Part shown: positions 1-12,700 of the stretch, one piece after another
Layout: the number at the start of each line of letters is the position of its first letter
Numbering within the stretch: the first letter of the stretch is position 1
From: Epiperipatus broadwayi
Taxonomy: Eukaryota; Onychophora; Udeonychophora; Euonychophora; Peripatidae
Direction: 5' to 3'
Assembly: GCA_028023455.1 (NCBI GenBank)
Contig: JAQFVV010012418.1
Span: 6,505,244 to 6,569,243, forward strand
Length of the DNA stretch: 64,000 nt
Notes under the pieces: generated by a model
Database searches by the model: none
What the model was told of the DNA's origin: nothing
The model's input: the letters and a program-made list of their open reading frames with translations, nothing else
Translations under genes and position numbers: made by a program

Positions 1-1304
1 TCCCAAGAAGATTGATAACTATCAACATGAACTGGACAAGGATAATCATTTAAAATGTGACTGTAAATAGTATTGATTTAGCCATTCAAATTCGCGATCT
101 TATAAAATTATTATTTTATATATATATTTGTAAATAATTGGTAACAAGTACTTGAATTTCTACCATGGGGTAGGGATAAGGATTTTCATTATTTAAAATA
201 ACAATATGGTAGCTCTTACTTGAAATAGCTGATTATATAACTCACTATTGTTAAACTATTTGTGTTATTTTCTTTGCAGTCATTCAATAAATGTTACAGA
301 ATTTATTATTTTAATCTGTTCTCTAACTTATTATTATGTAGCTCCTCACCATTACTATTACTAGTATTATCAGAAATAGCCATTCACACCAATTAATATA
401 GTAACCTTAAATATGTACACACACACACTTTATTTTATGTGTAGTGATACTAGAGAATATTTAGAGTTTGGATAATCACTCGTCATCTATATAGAGATTC
501 AATAGTTATTGACCAGTGTAATTTCATCCCCTGTTAAGAGAGTCTAGAAATTACTCCCTGAGTTTGAATATTGTGGTATAATGGAGCCAGGAAGGTGTGA
601 GAACTGGATAAACTAACCTAAATTCTGTCTAAGTTAATAAAATATACAGAGTTAGTCTATTGGAAGTAGATACAATCAAGGTTATGTATTTCATCATGTA
701 ATCATTTGCATCCTATCCAAAGATGCAAAGTCCGACCATAGTAAGATGTGCTCCCCCTCTTTCATGAGCACTACTCCCTGGCCCATTACAATATATATAA
801 TTTGTAAAACTTTGAATGCCTAATGTTCTCAGACAATCAGTTAATCTCAAAGTGTTGCTACACATTTATATTAACAATTTAAATCTATATAATTCTTCTG
901 CTGTTCTTCACAATTTTAGAATAATATGGAAAGCATCTACTATCTTTTTTATTTCATGATATATGTTAAGAATAATCCATATTGGTTTAACATACACACA
1001 TATTTGTTTAAATTTTAATCCATTGGTTTAACATACACACATATTTGTTTAAATTTTAATCCAGAAAAATCATATGTGAAACATGGCATTATAGCATATT
1101 CTCTAATTATCTGTCGTTTTTAATTCTTTTGTTTTAGGATTTTTTTTTTTTTTCCTGTTGAAAGAATGACCTTTTGTTATGAAATAATTATCTAACCAAA
1201 AAATGTTCCACATCTATATATTCAATTTTGTAAATATTGTATATATTTTTTACTTAATCGAAATTTTGAAATGTAATAGATGTGAATAAATATTTCATCA
1301 ATTG
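1..1304. other. Intronic AT-rich DNA, no gene seen
   Basis: Part of the intron upstream of the first visible integrin exon. I see no exon of the integrin beta-I domain here; the residues expected before IGWR (the conserved GGFDAM region) must lie before base 1. The only structure noted is a 41-bp direct tandem duplication at 981-1062, beginning ATTGGTTTAACATACACACA. Confidence 0.6.
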
Positions 1305-1411
1305 GTATATGTAATATAGGGTATATGAGCACAGACTTTCACATGACACACCACTCTCCACTCTATCTAATAACACTGATACACTCAAGCACATATATGC
1401 TGAAAAGATAA

Positions 1412-1471
1412 ATAATCACCAATATACGTATTTCATGCTAAACCAGCAATTATCAGTTGGTCCAGATTATC
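1412..1471 (-). ncRNA. Decayed hammerhead ribozyme, family D copy 1
   Basis: Read on the minus strand this matches the copy at 1878-1938 base for base in most positions, including stem II (TGCT/AGCA) and the GAAA segment. The conserved core is changed from CTGATGA to CTGATAA, which hits the invariant G8. It is therefore probably inactive. Confidence 0.6.
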
Positions 1472-1877
1472 AACTCCCACACATATATACTATAAGTGCT
1501 CAGATATATATCAAGATAATCAATCTTCATACTTTAATGGACAGGCTCCAATCTATTACACACTCCAACTCTTCAACCGTCCATCCAATTGAAAATCTGA
1601 TGATGAAATGCTTGAAGGCCACCCTGAGGCTGAGATTCTTGTCACACCCATGTTGACCTAAGGTCAATTTGAACCTACATGTACAGGACATAATCCATTA
1701 AATACATATGCAAGGATGGGCAGACATCTCTACGATGTAATAACTGAAACACAGGCTTATTATATATCTGTGTCTATATATGTAATATAGGGTATATGAG
1801 CACAGACTTTCACACAACCCACCACTCTCCACTCTATCTAATAACAATGATACACTCAAGCACATATATGCTGAAAA

Positions 1878-1938
1878 GATAATCACCAATATATGTATTT
1901 CATGCTAAACCAGCAATCATCAGTTGGTCCAGATTATC
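1878..1938 (-). ncRNA. Type I hammerhead ribozyme, family D, best copy
   Basis: On the minus strand: CTGATGA core (complement of 1917-1923), stem II TGCT/AGCA with loop GGTTT, then GAAA, a 3-bp stem III (ATA/TAT with a 2-nt loop) and a cleavable ATA triplet. Stem I is long: ACCAA pairs with TTGGT, and beyond a small internal loop GATAATC pairs with GATTATC. The closing pair of stem II is U-U instead of the usual G-C, which may weaken activity. The very short stem III is what is known from metazoan retrozymes and Penelope-element hammerheads. Self-cleavage is inferred. Confidence 0.75.
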
Positions 1939-2157
1939 AACTCCCCACATATATACTGGTTCAGATTGACCTTAGGTCAACATGGTTGTGACAAGAAGCT
2001 CAGCCTCAGGGTGGTCTTCGAGCATCCCATCATCAGATTTTCAATTGGGTGGACGGTTGAAGAGTTGGGAGTGTGTAGTAGATTGGAGCCTGTCCATTAA
2101 AGTATGAAGATTGTTTATCTTAATATATATCTGAGCACTTATATATGTGTGGGAGTT

Positions 2158-2216
2158 GATAATATGGACCAACTGATGATTGCTGGTTTAGCATGAAATA
2201 TGTATATTGTTGATTT
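2158..2216 (+). ncRNA. Hammerhead ribozyme, family D copy 3
   Basis: Plus-strand copy in the inverted unit. CTGATGA is at 2173-2179, followed by stem II TGCT/AGCA and GAAA. Stem III is ATA/TAT. Stem I keeps only CAA/TTG beside the core, because TTGGT has become TTGTT. It lies in the sense of the integrin transcript, about 185 bp upstream of exon 1. Probably weak or inactive. Confidence 0.6.
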
Positions 2217-2399
2217 AACTTTTCAGCATATATGTGCTTGAGGGTATCAGTATTATTAGATAGTGGAGAGTGGTGGGTCAGGTGAAAGTCTGTGCTCATA
2301 TACCCTATATTACATATATAGACACAGGTATATAATAAGCCTGTGTTTCAGTTATTAAGTTGATATAGTGAAGTGAATGTTTATATTTTTATAATACAG

Positions 2400-2483
2400 A
2401 AAGAAATTGGCTGGAGGATGAATTCGAGAAAAATCATTTTATTTTCAACTGATGCACCGTTTCATTTGGCTGGTGATGGAAAG
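2400..2483 (+). CDS. Integrin beta exon: beta-I domain, IGWR...GDGK segment
   Basis: 28 codons, phase 0 at both ends. The acceptor is TACAG at 2395-2399 and the donor GTAAAT starts at 2484. The translation contains IGWR, then a hydrophobic strand and STDAPFHLAGDGK. This is the integrin beta-I segment usually written IGWR...LLVFSTDAGFH-AGDGK, a core strand of the Rossmann fold after the MIDAS and specificity loop. The preceding exon (with the MQAAVC-type residues) is not in the window. A repeat ends 38 bp upstream. Confidence 0.93.
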
Positions 2484-5400
2484 GTAAATTACATTTTATA
2501 TTTTTTTTAAAATAATTATTTTTAAAAAAATTTGTAAAACAAAGTTTTATGGAATGTATAATTAGATTTTATCAAGGAAATTTTCAACTTTCAAACATAC
2601 AAAGTTCATTGACTTAACAGCAAAACATTTCTAAAAAGGACTGGCCAGATTCTTAATGCATTAAAAATAATTTGTGTATAAATCGTTCATTATAGAAACC
2701 TAAATATAAAGTTATTAAATATCCAAGTGATGTAAAGATAAGAAAAGGAGTAAGGTTATTTTGAATATTTTTGGCTGACTTAAAATTCAATGAAGAAAAA
2801 TTGAGAACTGGACTAACTAAATTCATTAAACTTGATATTTTTGAGGTTTCCATACCCAATCTAGTTTCTCATACAATATTGATTTGTAAATGGATATCTA
2901 GATATTCTTAGGTAGAAGGCAAAACAAGGGGAAAAAAAACAAAATTCTCCTCATCACTTAAACCTTGTAAATATTGTCTTCTCCTTCATAGTTTTTCTAT
3001 GAATATATGCTGGAGAGACTTTTGCTCTCTGATAAGTTATTTAAAAAAATATCTTTACTTGCACAACATTTTGTTGCTTTACATGCATGGTTATATAAAT
3101 ATGTCATATTTCCAAATACTGCTAACTTAAATTCATCGTGGCATTTAATGTGACACCAGTGTCAGAATTGTGTTGCAACAAACAAAAATGAAATCACTTT
3201 CATTTACTTTCATTTCTGCTATGCAAAAATGTAATAGTGGTTATTTACAAGTAATATTTCTGAATAGTAGCATTATAACTAATTATTTATTTTCAAATTA
3301 CAGTATTTGAAGTCAGATGAACAACTTGCTCACATTATTGCATTCTAAACTTGAAGTAATTTTTTAAGAACATAAACTCCCTAACCAACTATATACTGGC
3401 TAGATTCTCTTTTGGAATAATGTAACTAAGGGATCAATAAAAAATATTTTGTGGTATGCACAATGATCAATCTTGATTTTAGTGAAGCCAAACTAATACT
3501 AAAAAGTTTATATAGCATCCTGTATTTAAGAGCTATTGAAACCTTCTGTTATTGGTTTGTATTGATTTACTATTTTTGAGCATCATTTAGTATTATTCAT
3601 ATATGCACATGTGATTGGACTATGTCTCATAAAGTGATGTTAATGGGACATTAATATGATCAAACCTAGAACTTTCAGCTATCTCTTTCTAACATCATAT
3701 AATGTCCTATTTAATATAAGACAAATTTTTTCTTCAATTTTTGCAATTTCTCTTCATTTGAAAGTGATCAACATAAAAATCACTTCTGTGTATAATTTTT
3801 GATTTAGTGGGAAACTTTTTAAACATTTTTAAAAATGATTATTTCTTCAATTTTTATTGCATTTAACCATAAAAATACTTAAAATTTGAATATATTTAAT
3901 TAACTCTTCATATAATCAGTTTTAATGAGTAATGAAAAACTCAAAGTCAGAAGTTTCAATTCAGTTGCCATATCATTATATATATATATTGTAACGTTTT
4001 CATGTTTTGCTAGTTTCTGGTAGGCCTTCTTTTACATACTATAAAGTGGAAGTTAATCAAGCTATGGAGAAAGAAATATCTTGGTTTCTATTTCCAAAAA
4101 CAGCTATATTTCCTAATTAACTGGCCTATTAATTATTATGACAGGAATTGCTGATGAAGTTAGTTTTAATTTATAAGAGGGCACCATAGTCAATAGACTC
4201 CTAACTTCTTCATATCCCATAATTTTGATGCAAGTAACTAAAAGGTTGGGGTGGGTTATGATTTCCCATAACTTTCTTTTTTTAGAGAATATTATCCCTG
4301 GGCTTAATCAACAAATATTGGCAAGGGTAAATTATGCACTCAAATCCTAATAAACTAACATTAATAAATTTAATAACTATCATTAATAATGAACAATAAA
4401 TAGTTGATATTAGAAATAAATATTTTATTTTAACAAATTAAAATATTAAAAACACAAATTGCTAATAAGTTGGAAAGAATACATGCACACTAATCCAGAT
4501 ATGAATCAATTAATTAGAGCAGTTAACGATTTTAATGTTCATTTAAGATTCTTCCATAAAGTCTTTGGATGATAAATCTGCAAATGTCTCTATTACTAGT
4601 ATATTATAAGCTTAATTTAATCACAATTGGTAATAATTAATCATAGCTTACTGGTAAGTTTAGCAAATTTCCGTACACGGTTGATTACCATGCATGATTT
4701 TTCATGAGGTAAAATGAACTTGTGACCAATGGTTTTAACTTGTTCTTTTTCCATCCTAAAGACTAGTCATGAAAGCTTTTCTGGTGGATATCTTCATGAA
4801 TGATGTCAACAAAAGCCTTGATTCACTCCAGTATGAAGAATTATTTCAGCATAGAGTGGTCTTGGATCTTTCATGATCCAGAACCAGCCAAAAGAAAAAC
4901 AGAACAAGACCTTGATCCAACTGGTTTCTTCCTTTTATACTCCTGGTCAGTTCTCAGACTTCTGCACATACTTTTATCTTTACCCTTTGGTTTATAATCT
5001 TATACATTTATTTTGTATTTTTCTGTTACAAAGTTCTCTTTTTTATAAAGTCTTTATGCCATCTTTAATTAGCTTCCAAAAAGGTTTTACTGATTGTAAT
5101 CTGCATGTGGAATTCTCTTTCCTTTAGTTTGTCTGAATTAGTAATCTGCATGTCTTATAATTTCCAATTTTAACTTTTATTTTAATTACATAAAAAAAAA
5201 ATGAACAAAAAATGTAACTTTCATTGTATGTTTAAAAAAAAAAATTACACAAAAAAAAAAAAATTTTTAAATGCATTAATTTAAAAGATCTTTTAAGTTT
5301 ACTTTTTTTTTTTTTTTTAGCTTTTAATAAATGCCAATATATTTGTACCATATATAAATAAATGATACAATATATATATATAAAAATCAATCTCTATGGT

Positions 5401-5568
5401 CAAGTTGCAATATTTAGTGTCTATATAAGTATACTAGATCATTAATAAAGGTGGGATTCCATCTTAACTGTTAAAAGGAGGTTGCCTTGACAATAGTGTG
5501 AAATTGCTGATTGTTATTGATATTGGGATTATCTAAGTGTTGACTGGTTTTTAATGATATATATATAT
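2484..5568 (+). other. Intron 1, proximal part, no gene seen
   Basis: AT-rich intronic DNA. Short reading frames here (for example 2653-2859 minus and 4873-5127 plus) have no recognisable motif and low-complexity composition. I see no exon, RNA gene or full mobile element. Confidence 0.6.
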
Positions 5569-5662
5569 GTCCACAGATGGCGTTCTACCAAAAACGCCAA
5601 TCAAGCGTATGTTTTGTTTACATAAACGTCAGAGTAGTTAGTATTCACTATCTCTAACTATA

Positions 5663-5720
5663 ATTCCACTTTCAGATCATGATTTCAAGCTATTTGCTAT
5701 CGTCAGTGAAAGACAGGAAT
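5663..5720 (-). ncRNA. Hammerhead ribozyme, family A, inverted copy
   Basis: Reverse complement of the fold at 5809-5866, with the same core, stems and AUC cleavage triplet. It is antisense to the integrin transcript and could pair with the sense copies into a long duplex instead of folding alone. Confidence 0.75.
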
Positions 5721-5808
5721 AAAGAAACTAGATCTAAATACAAACTCTGAGCGTTTATGAAACAATTTCTATTCAGCTTGCAAGCGTGTATTTAGATCTA
5801 GTTTCTTT

Positions 5809-5866
5809 ATTCCTGTCTTTCACTGACGATAGCAAATAGCTTGAAATCATGATCTGAAAGTGGAAT
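5809..5866 (+). ncRNA. Type I hammerhead ribozyme, family A copy 1
   Basis: CTGACGA core at 5823-5829. Stem II is AGC/GCT closed by a U-U pair, followed by GAAA at 5843-5846. Stem III is ATC/GAT with a 2-nt loop, and C17 at 5854 follows AU, giving the cleavable AUC. Stem I is CTTTCA pairing with TGAAAG, then ATTCC pairing with GGAAT across a small internal loop: eleven pairs. Predicted cleavage is after 5854. The non-G-C closing pair of stem II is the main weakness of the call. Confidence 0.8.
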
Positions 5867-6217
5867 TATAGTTAGAGATAGTGAATACTAACTACTCTGA
5901 CGTTTATGTAAACAAAACATACGCTTGATTGGCGTTTTTGGTAGAATGCCATCTGTGGACATAAATACAAGCGTTAGCAAGTTTTTTAACTTGCATTTTT
6001 GTTTATCATAAATGTACCTTTGAGGTCTTTCTTGCAATGATATAGATTGCAGAGGCTTCTACTATGTGGTGATGCTGAACTGAGATCAGACCCATATAGC
6101 TATCTGGTTTGCTATGCTGAGTTTGAAGACATTACGTGTCTAAAAAATTCACGCTTGCAAGCTGAATAGAAATTGTTTCATAAAAGCTCAGAGTTTGTAT
6201 TTAGATCTAGTTTCTTT

Positions 6218-6275
6218 ATTCCTGTCTTTCACTGACGATAGCAAATAGCTTGAAATCATGATCTGAAAGTGGAAT
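6218..6275 (+). ncRNA. Type I hammerhead ribozyme, family A copy 2
   Basis: Same sequence as copy 1, 409 bp downstream. All core bases and both halves of stem I are unchanged. Cleavage here and at copy 1 would release a 409-nt RNA. Confidence 0.8.
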
Positions 6276-6631
6276 TATAGTTAGAGATAGTGAATACTAA
6301 CTACTCTTGACGTTTATGTAAACAAAACATACGCTTGATTGGCGTTTTTGGTAGAACGCCATCTGTGGACATAAATACAAGCATTAGCAAGTTTTTTAAC
6401 TTGCATTTTTGTTTATCATAAATGTACCTTTGAGGTCTTTCTTGCAATGATATAGATTGCAGAGGCTTCTACTATGTGGTGATGCTGAACTGAGATCAGA
6501 CCCATATAGCTATCTGGTTTGCTATGCTGAGTTTGAAGACATTACGTGTCTAAAAAATTCACGCTTGCAAGCTGAATAGAAATTGTTTCAATAAAGTTCG
6601 TCAGAGTTTGTATTTCAGATCTAGTATCTTT

Positions 6632-6689
6632 ATTGCTGTCTTTCACTGACGATAGCAAATAGCTTGAAATCATGATCTGAAAGTGGAAT
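6632..6689 (+). ncRNA. Hammerhead ribozyme, family A copy 3
   Basis: Third copy, 414 bp after copy 2. The core is intact. One outer stem I base is changed (ATTCC to ATTGC), leaving the inner six pairs. The unit stops soon after, near 6715. Confidence 0.75.
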
Positions 6690-6715
6690 TATAGTTAGAG
6701 ATAGATATTATAAAA

Positions 6716-9700
6716 TCAATATTGACGTTTATGGCCTTTAAACAGTTAAACAGCTCATTAATTAAAACGTTGATGACGATGATGATGATGATAATGACAA
6801 GGGTTTCAATTACAGCTCTAGGACTAAGCCTAAACATAAAACTAATTTTTATAAAGAGATTCCTAATTATTGCTTAATTTTAGCATATTTACTTATATCT
6901 TAAATAACTAATATTCAACCATTGAGGATGATGAATAATCACACTTAACAAAGACTACACTTAATGAAATATATACGCCTCGTGTAATAAAACAAACTAA
7001 TATTTATTACTACATTTCGAACATATACATAAAAATTTCTAGATAATATGAAAATTGACATGAATAATAAAAATAATTGATTATATAACACTCCTCAGAT
7101 TAATTTTAAGTTCTTCCCCCTTTCCCTTCAAATGTATTTTGTATTAAGTTGGACGTCACATTGACCATGATTTTCACTCCATGAGAAAAGTATTTAAAAA
7201 AAATATTATCTGCTCATTGGCACACATACTTTAAAAATCTAACATGTAAATAGAAAAAAAAAATTGTTAGTAAAATTGAAAGAGCAAGTTTTAGAAACAA
7301 GTTTTAAATTATTTTCTCCCCCTCCCTTCCAAGCGCTGAAATCTATACTGAACTTGAAACAAAATAATCTAATATTCTACTACTCATTATTTCACATTCA
7401 CTTCCAATCTTACACATATAAAAATATCATTATGTATGTGCGTGTTTTATCCCATAATAACAAAATATTATTAAAACCAAAATAATAATATATTAGTTAA
7501 AACTAAAATCATAATACCATAAAAAAAAATAAAAAAAAAATTGTTTTACATATTAATATTGTAAAATTAATAAACAAATCATTTTATACATTCAAGATCA
7601 TTTATGAAGCTCAAAGTTATTTTTAGTAAGACATTCTTGTTTTAATCGATCTGAATAGTCTTTAAAAGTTCTTTAAATAAAATATATCACTTTATTGCCA
7701 AAATGTTTATTAAGACTGATATCATAAAGAAAATAGATATAAAAAGTCATATTACCGATCTTTTGTTTGAGGCGAATTTTCAAGGGTTCAAACTTGTCTA
7801 TATTTCTGCAGCTACTATGTGGGAACAATCTCTTTCTTGAGGTGTATAACTATTTGATGATGGTGACTCTATTGAGGTTATTTGCTTTAGTGGACAATTT
7901 GGAAATCATTATAGTAAATTTTCTTCTCTTCTTGTCAAGCATGTGGATGAAATACAGCAGTTGTTTTCCCATTTGTAAATTTTCTTGAGTTTAAAATCAG
8001 TTGTTGTAACAATTAATTGGACTTGATGATTAATATTTATCAGTAGATTAATTCATCTTCTTTGAATGCAGGTGAATGCTTTCTTCCTTCTATTAAAAAC
8101 ATCTTATTTATCTGGTCAGTTGAAAGGTGTAGAATATTATTTTAGACACATCTTTTCTTTCCTATGTGACGTGCAGCTTCCTCCAGATGGTCCGGAACCC
8201 GATGGAATATACATATAATTTTTCTAGCAAGCCATTTTTTTTTATTTTCAACGTTCAATATTATAGTTTAATAATCTGAATCAATCACAATAATAATCTA
8301 AGACAGCTTTTTATATCCAATTTTTAGCTAACTTAACCAATCAGAGATAGCATCACTTGCTATTTTTGGACAAATTTGTTTTAATTAGATCTCTAATTTA
8401 TTTTCAACTATATTATTTTTCAACTGAAAAGTTCAATCCTTTTTCCAGACACTTTTGTTTAAAAAAAAAATAGACTCAATTCTTATTTCCTTTCTTTTGT
8501 TTTTTCTTTCTTTTTAACATCCAGGTAACACTTCAAATCTTTGAGCTTCCTTCTTTAGATCTTGATAAGGCAATTTCAAAAATTATAGCTCCAAAGTGAC
8601 AATCATTTACAAAAAATTCACTACAAAGATCGATATCTGATTAAACAGATTTCCTGTTTTAACAAAAAAAAAAAAATTGTACAAAAAAAAATAATTTAAC
8701 AGATTTAATACTTCCTTTTCTTTCAATATTTAGGAAATGTAAAATTTTGTATGTAATGTACACACATCCTGCATTCTTTCAAATCATTCATAAACTAACC
8801 TTAAATACTATAATTGCTAGCTTAGTAATTATAACCCAATTATTTAATTAAATCTGTAACTTTTAAATCCCACTTATAATTAAAGAAAAGCAAAATAAAA
8901 GTATAGAAAAAAAATGTTAGAATTGATCAAGCATAGGTTAGTTTTAAAGAAAATTAAAATGTTTAATATTTGAAATATAAAACAATTAAATAATTTACAC
9001 ATACATTGCCTATATGTATGCATTATAACTTTGCTTTTTAAAGAAAATTAAATATTAAATAGTTTAAATGTGTGTATTACCTTTCTATCAACACACAAAC
9101 AAGTAAAGCATGTAATTGTTGACCCATTCTTTCTCTGTTTAAAGCTTTTAGAACTGGACCTTGTAGGGTTTAAACTTGGATGCCCTACAACTTCCTTTAT
9201 GGTTATATAAAATTGTGATGATGATTTTGGTTTACCTTTTCTACATGCACATTACTATAAATTTGGCTAGTGACCAAATTGTAATGGCACAATATAGTGC
9301 CCTTTTCTATAGGTCAGTAATAGTTTATAACAGTCAATTACTAAAAATTTTAAATTTTAGAATATGTTCTTTTTATACATTAATTATAGTTTGTCAATTA
9401 TGTTATAAAGTATAATTTGAAGCTAAAGAAAATACGTAATGTATAAAATTATAGAGAATCATTTAAAAGTAGTTAAGTAAAGTTTAAAATATTGTTTTAT
9501 ATAGTTGTAAAAGCTGGCCATATTAATAACACAGCTATAAATATTAAAAGTATATTTAATAAATTCGATTTTAATAGTTTAAAACTGATAAATTAATAAA
9601 TGCTGTTTAAATTTATAATCATATTTAATAGTCAAAATTAATATAGTATATTTTAAAAACAAACTTTATGATGGTGAGAATTGTATTTAATTCTATATTT

Positions 9701-12700
9701 TCTAAATTGTTCTTCCAAATTTTTTATAATTATTTTATATAATATAATAAGTGTAGCAATTTTATAAATCTAGGCAGAGAAATAGATTAAAAATCGTCTG
9801 TCAAAGTTATTAATCATGTGACTTGTATATTACATACATTCTCACACACGCTTGTTTGAGTTAATAATAAAGTTTAAAATATTTTGAAATTGCAGTATAG
9901 AATTGGATGGAATTGTTGCCTATCATAAAAGTAAATAGTATTAAACATTAAGTTAACTATCGTATAACATGCTTAAATGATGTAATAAAGATGAATACAT
10001 TCATAATATAAAAATTAAATATTTTATTTAAATAAAAATAGATAAATTGAATATTAAGAAATGGAATAAGTTATTAAATGTTATTTTAAAAGTTATTTTA
10101 AATGTTTAAATAGTTTTAATAAAATAATAATTTATTCAAAAGTAATATTTTAAATAATATTTTAAGTTCATTACGTCATAATGTCTAATTTTGAAATTTA
10201 ATTCTACTATAAAAAACTAAAAATATGTAAATTTGTTCAAGCTAAAGTAAGAATTAACCAATAGGAATAGGTATTTTTACAGACTATAAATATCGTAGTA
10301 ACTAAGTTATCGAGGGAGATTAATAATGTATTGAAACCGGAGAAAGGTAAATTATAACTATCAAAAAGATAGTATTTTTTAAATATTTTATTTTAGTCAA
10401 TTTTTTTTTTTTTTTTGGTGCTTTCTTATCGTTTATTTTGCAAAAACTAATTGATAATTTTAAAGTGTTTTGCAAAAGAAAGTTTTAGAAAAAAATTATA
10501 TATTTAGAAACTTCGTGGAGATGATTTTCTAATTTTTTAAAGTACTTACCAGTCGTATTTTATCTAAAAGTTTAACCTAAACTACGCAATAAAAAATGGA
10601 TATACTACGAAATAAAATGGATATAAGTTGTAATGCTGAAAAAATATTTGAAATATTTATTGATACAGCTTTATTAATATTTCACCGAAGAACTGTTTTG
10701 GTACATAAAAAACCACAGCTCGGACATCATATGGAGTCTAATGAAAAAAAAATTGAAGACGCATTATTATTTATAAGCCTATCCAAGATTTATTTTTTAA
10801 ATAGTAATAAGACAATTGTATATTGCATGAATTATTTTATATAATATTATATCAGAAGGAGTAAAATGTTATATCCTTTCTGAAGGTAACATTTTTTTTT
10901 AATTTATTTTTTAAAGTGATATATAAAAATATCAAACGAAAGTTTAAATGTATCAAGAAGGAAACATATAAAAAAAGTGAACACATAGTTGAATAAAAGA
11001 TGGATCCATGGAAATACAAATAGTACTTAAAAGTTTATCGAATATTTTTAAAGTTAAATTAGATGGATTGATGCATCAGATATGCAGAGAATATTGGTAG
11101 AGAAGATTAAGAAGCTTCGTGGGAATAATTCTTTAATATGATTTAATAATTATCATCCTAAATACTAAAACCAAGGATTATTTTTATAAATTTTACAAAA
11201 TGGATTAATAATTATTTTTATTTTAAACTTTAACACGCTTGGAGGAGAACATTTTTAAAAACTCGAGAGAAAATAATAAACATTTTGGACTTATCAGGAA
11301 CTATTGTCAAGAAAATATGTAACTATAGTTTTGATTCCTTTTATTTTGTTAACCTAGTTTAAACCTAAATTTTTATATAAGATTAGGAAAAACATAAAAA
11401 CATTAATTTATTAATATTAAAATTTTATAATATAACAATCTAATAATTTAGCTAAAAATATTTTAATATAAAGTGTATGGGTGTGAATTTTTTTATATCT
11501 GCAATGCTCAAGTGGATAAAGAAAGCCTACTGAACACGATGACTAGATAAAGGTTATTGGTAATAATAATAACTATTAATAATTTATAATGTATATTTTT
11601 TTGTTTTCTTTAGATCATCCATAAATTGGAAGAATGAAGTGTAAAAGTTTTTTTTACTTATATGTACCACATTTCATACAACATTTTAAAAAACATTACG
11701 AGATAGGATTGACTTGAAAATATGCATACGACGATTATTTTTTTTTATTAGTGATATAATCCAACATAACAAATAATTAGGTGATTCTTTTAAAATTTTC
11801 ATGTTATGGGATATTCAAATCTTGTCTAAGTAGATTGTATATGATTAGACATATAGAATAATGAAGTAAGCAGACTTTTCTTGTGGAACCGCTAGATTGT
11901 TTAACTATTAATGAATTTTATTTATTGTTTTGTAAATGCAGATAGTTATTTATCGATGTAAGATGTGAAAAATCTTGAGAAATAATATTGAGATAGTGGC
12001 TTGGAAGTACTTACTGAACAGGAAACCAAGATGATGTTTTAAGAAATAGGATGTTATAAGGAATGGAAATAATATTTAGTCTCTATGTGAATATCAGCAT
12101 AGTTAACAAATCCCCTATGACTGATACACATTTTATTTGGACAGTGTTTATATTTCTTTAAATATTTGATGTTCTAATAAAGCTGAAGAAATAGCTTTAA
12201 CATCGTCCCTGTATTAGAGGATATTAGGCAGGTAAATGTCATACCTCTTCACACTGTGCCATGATTTTGAGATATGTTAAGAGTAATACTCTAGCTTTCT
12301 TCCTTAATCCTATGCATCTGTTTTCACTATCTTTATTTCATGTAACTGCATCGTTTAGTAAGATATGTTTAAGAGAAATGAAAAATAATTTAGAACTTAG
12401 GTTATGTTATCGTTTTGTATAAGATTGGTTTATTTGCTTAGAAGGAATAGGATGTTATAACTTAAAATTGAAGATCCAAAGTATCCTAAGGAAAGAAAAG
12501 AATCATAGAATATATTTTGAATTTTATTTCGGAAATGAAATATAATTTTTTTTAAAATAAAGTATCTAAACAAAGATATTTTCTTTAAAGTGATAATAAT
12601 TTTAAATGCTTTAGTATTATTTTTTTTAAGAGAAAATAAGTATTGCATATTTTAAAATACAATAGTACAAAGTAAATTATGTAAACAATATGCATAGTAT

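Larger units (their letters stand above)
1305..2361. repeat. Family D repeat cluster: one left copy, one partial copy, one inverted copy
   Basis: Three copies of one interspersed repeat. The first runs about 1305-1673 and the second, partial, about 1737-1956, both with the same orientation. The third, about 1963-2361, is their reverse complement, so the cluster can fold into a long hairpin. Shared landmarks are GGGTATATGAGCACAGAC at one end and GACCTTAGGTCAACATG at the other. Another copy lies at 58155-60540, interrupted by an insertion. Each copy carries a hammerhead-like core (separate entries). The third copy ends only 38 bp before an integrin exon, so it sits next to the 3' splice site. 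It could be a non-autonomous element or part of a Penelope-type LTR. Confidence 0.85.
5569..6715. repeat. Family A snapback plus tandem ~410-bp array with hammerhead ribozymes
   Basis: The first 218 bp (5569-5786) are the reverse complement of part of the unit. From 5787 the unit repeats head to tail: the AGATCT landmark recurs at 5794, 6203 and 6617, spacing 409 and 414 bp. The third copy is partial. The inverted arm 5569-5742 pairs with 5787-5960 almost perfectly. Each unit carries one hammerhead fold and a block reading CAGACCCATATAGCTAT that recurs in families B and C. Inverted-arm-plus-tandem structure is known for Penelope-like elements; ~400-bp tandem hammerhead units are known as retrozymes. 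No protein is encoded. Confidence 0.9.

Noticed and set aside
1597-1625. CTGATGA followed by GAAG in a second part of family D
   Set aside because: The base after GAA is not A, no NUH triplet is in place and no stem I pairing exists. Not a hammerhead.
8040-8220. Possible extra integrin exon in intron 1 (GAATGCAG then open frame)
   Set aside because: The flanking exons join in phase and by homology with nothing missing, and the translation is not integrin-like.
10596-10844. 82-codon open frame in intron 1
   Set aside because: No recognisable family, no promoter or splice context, AT-driven composition.
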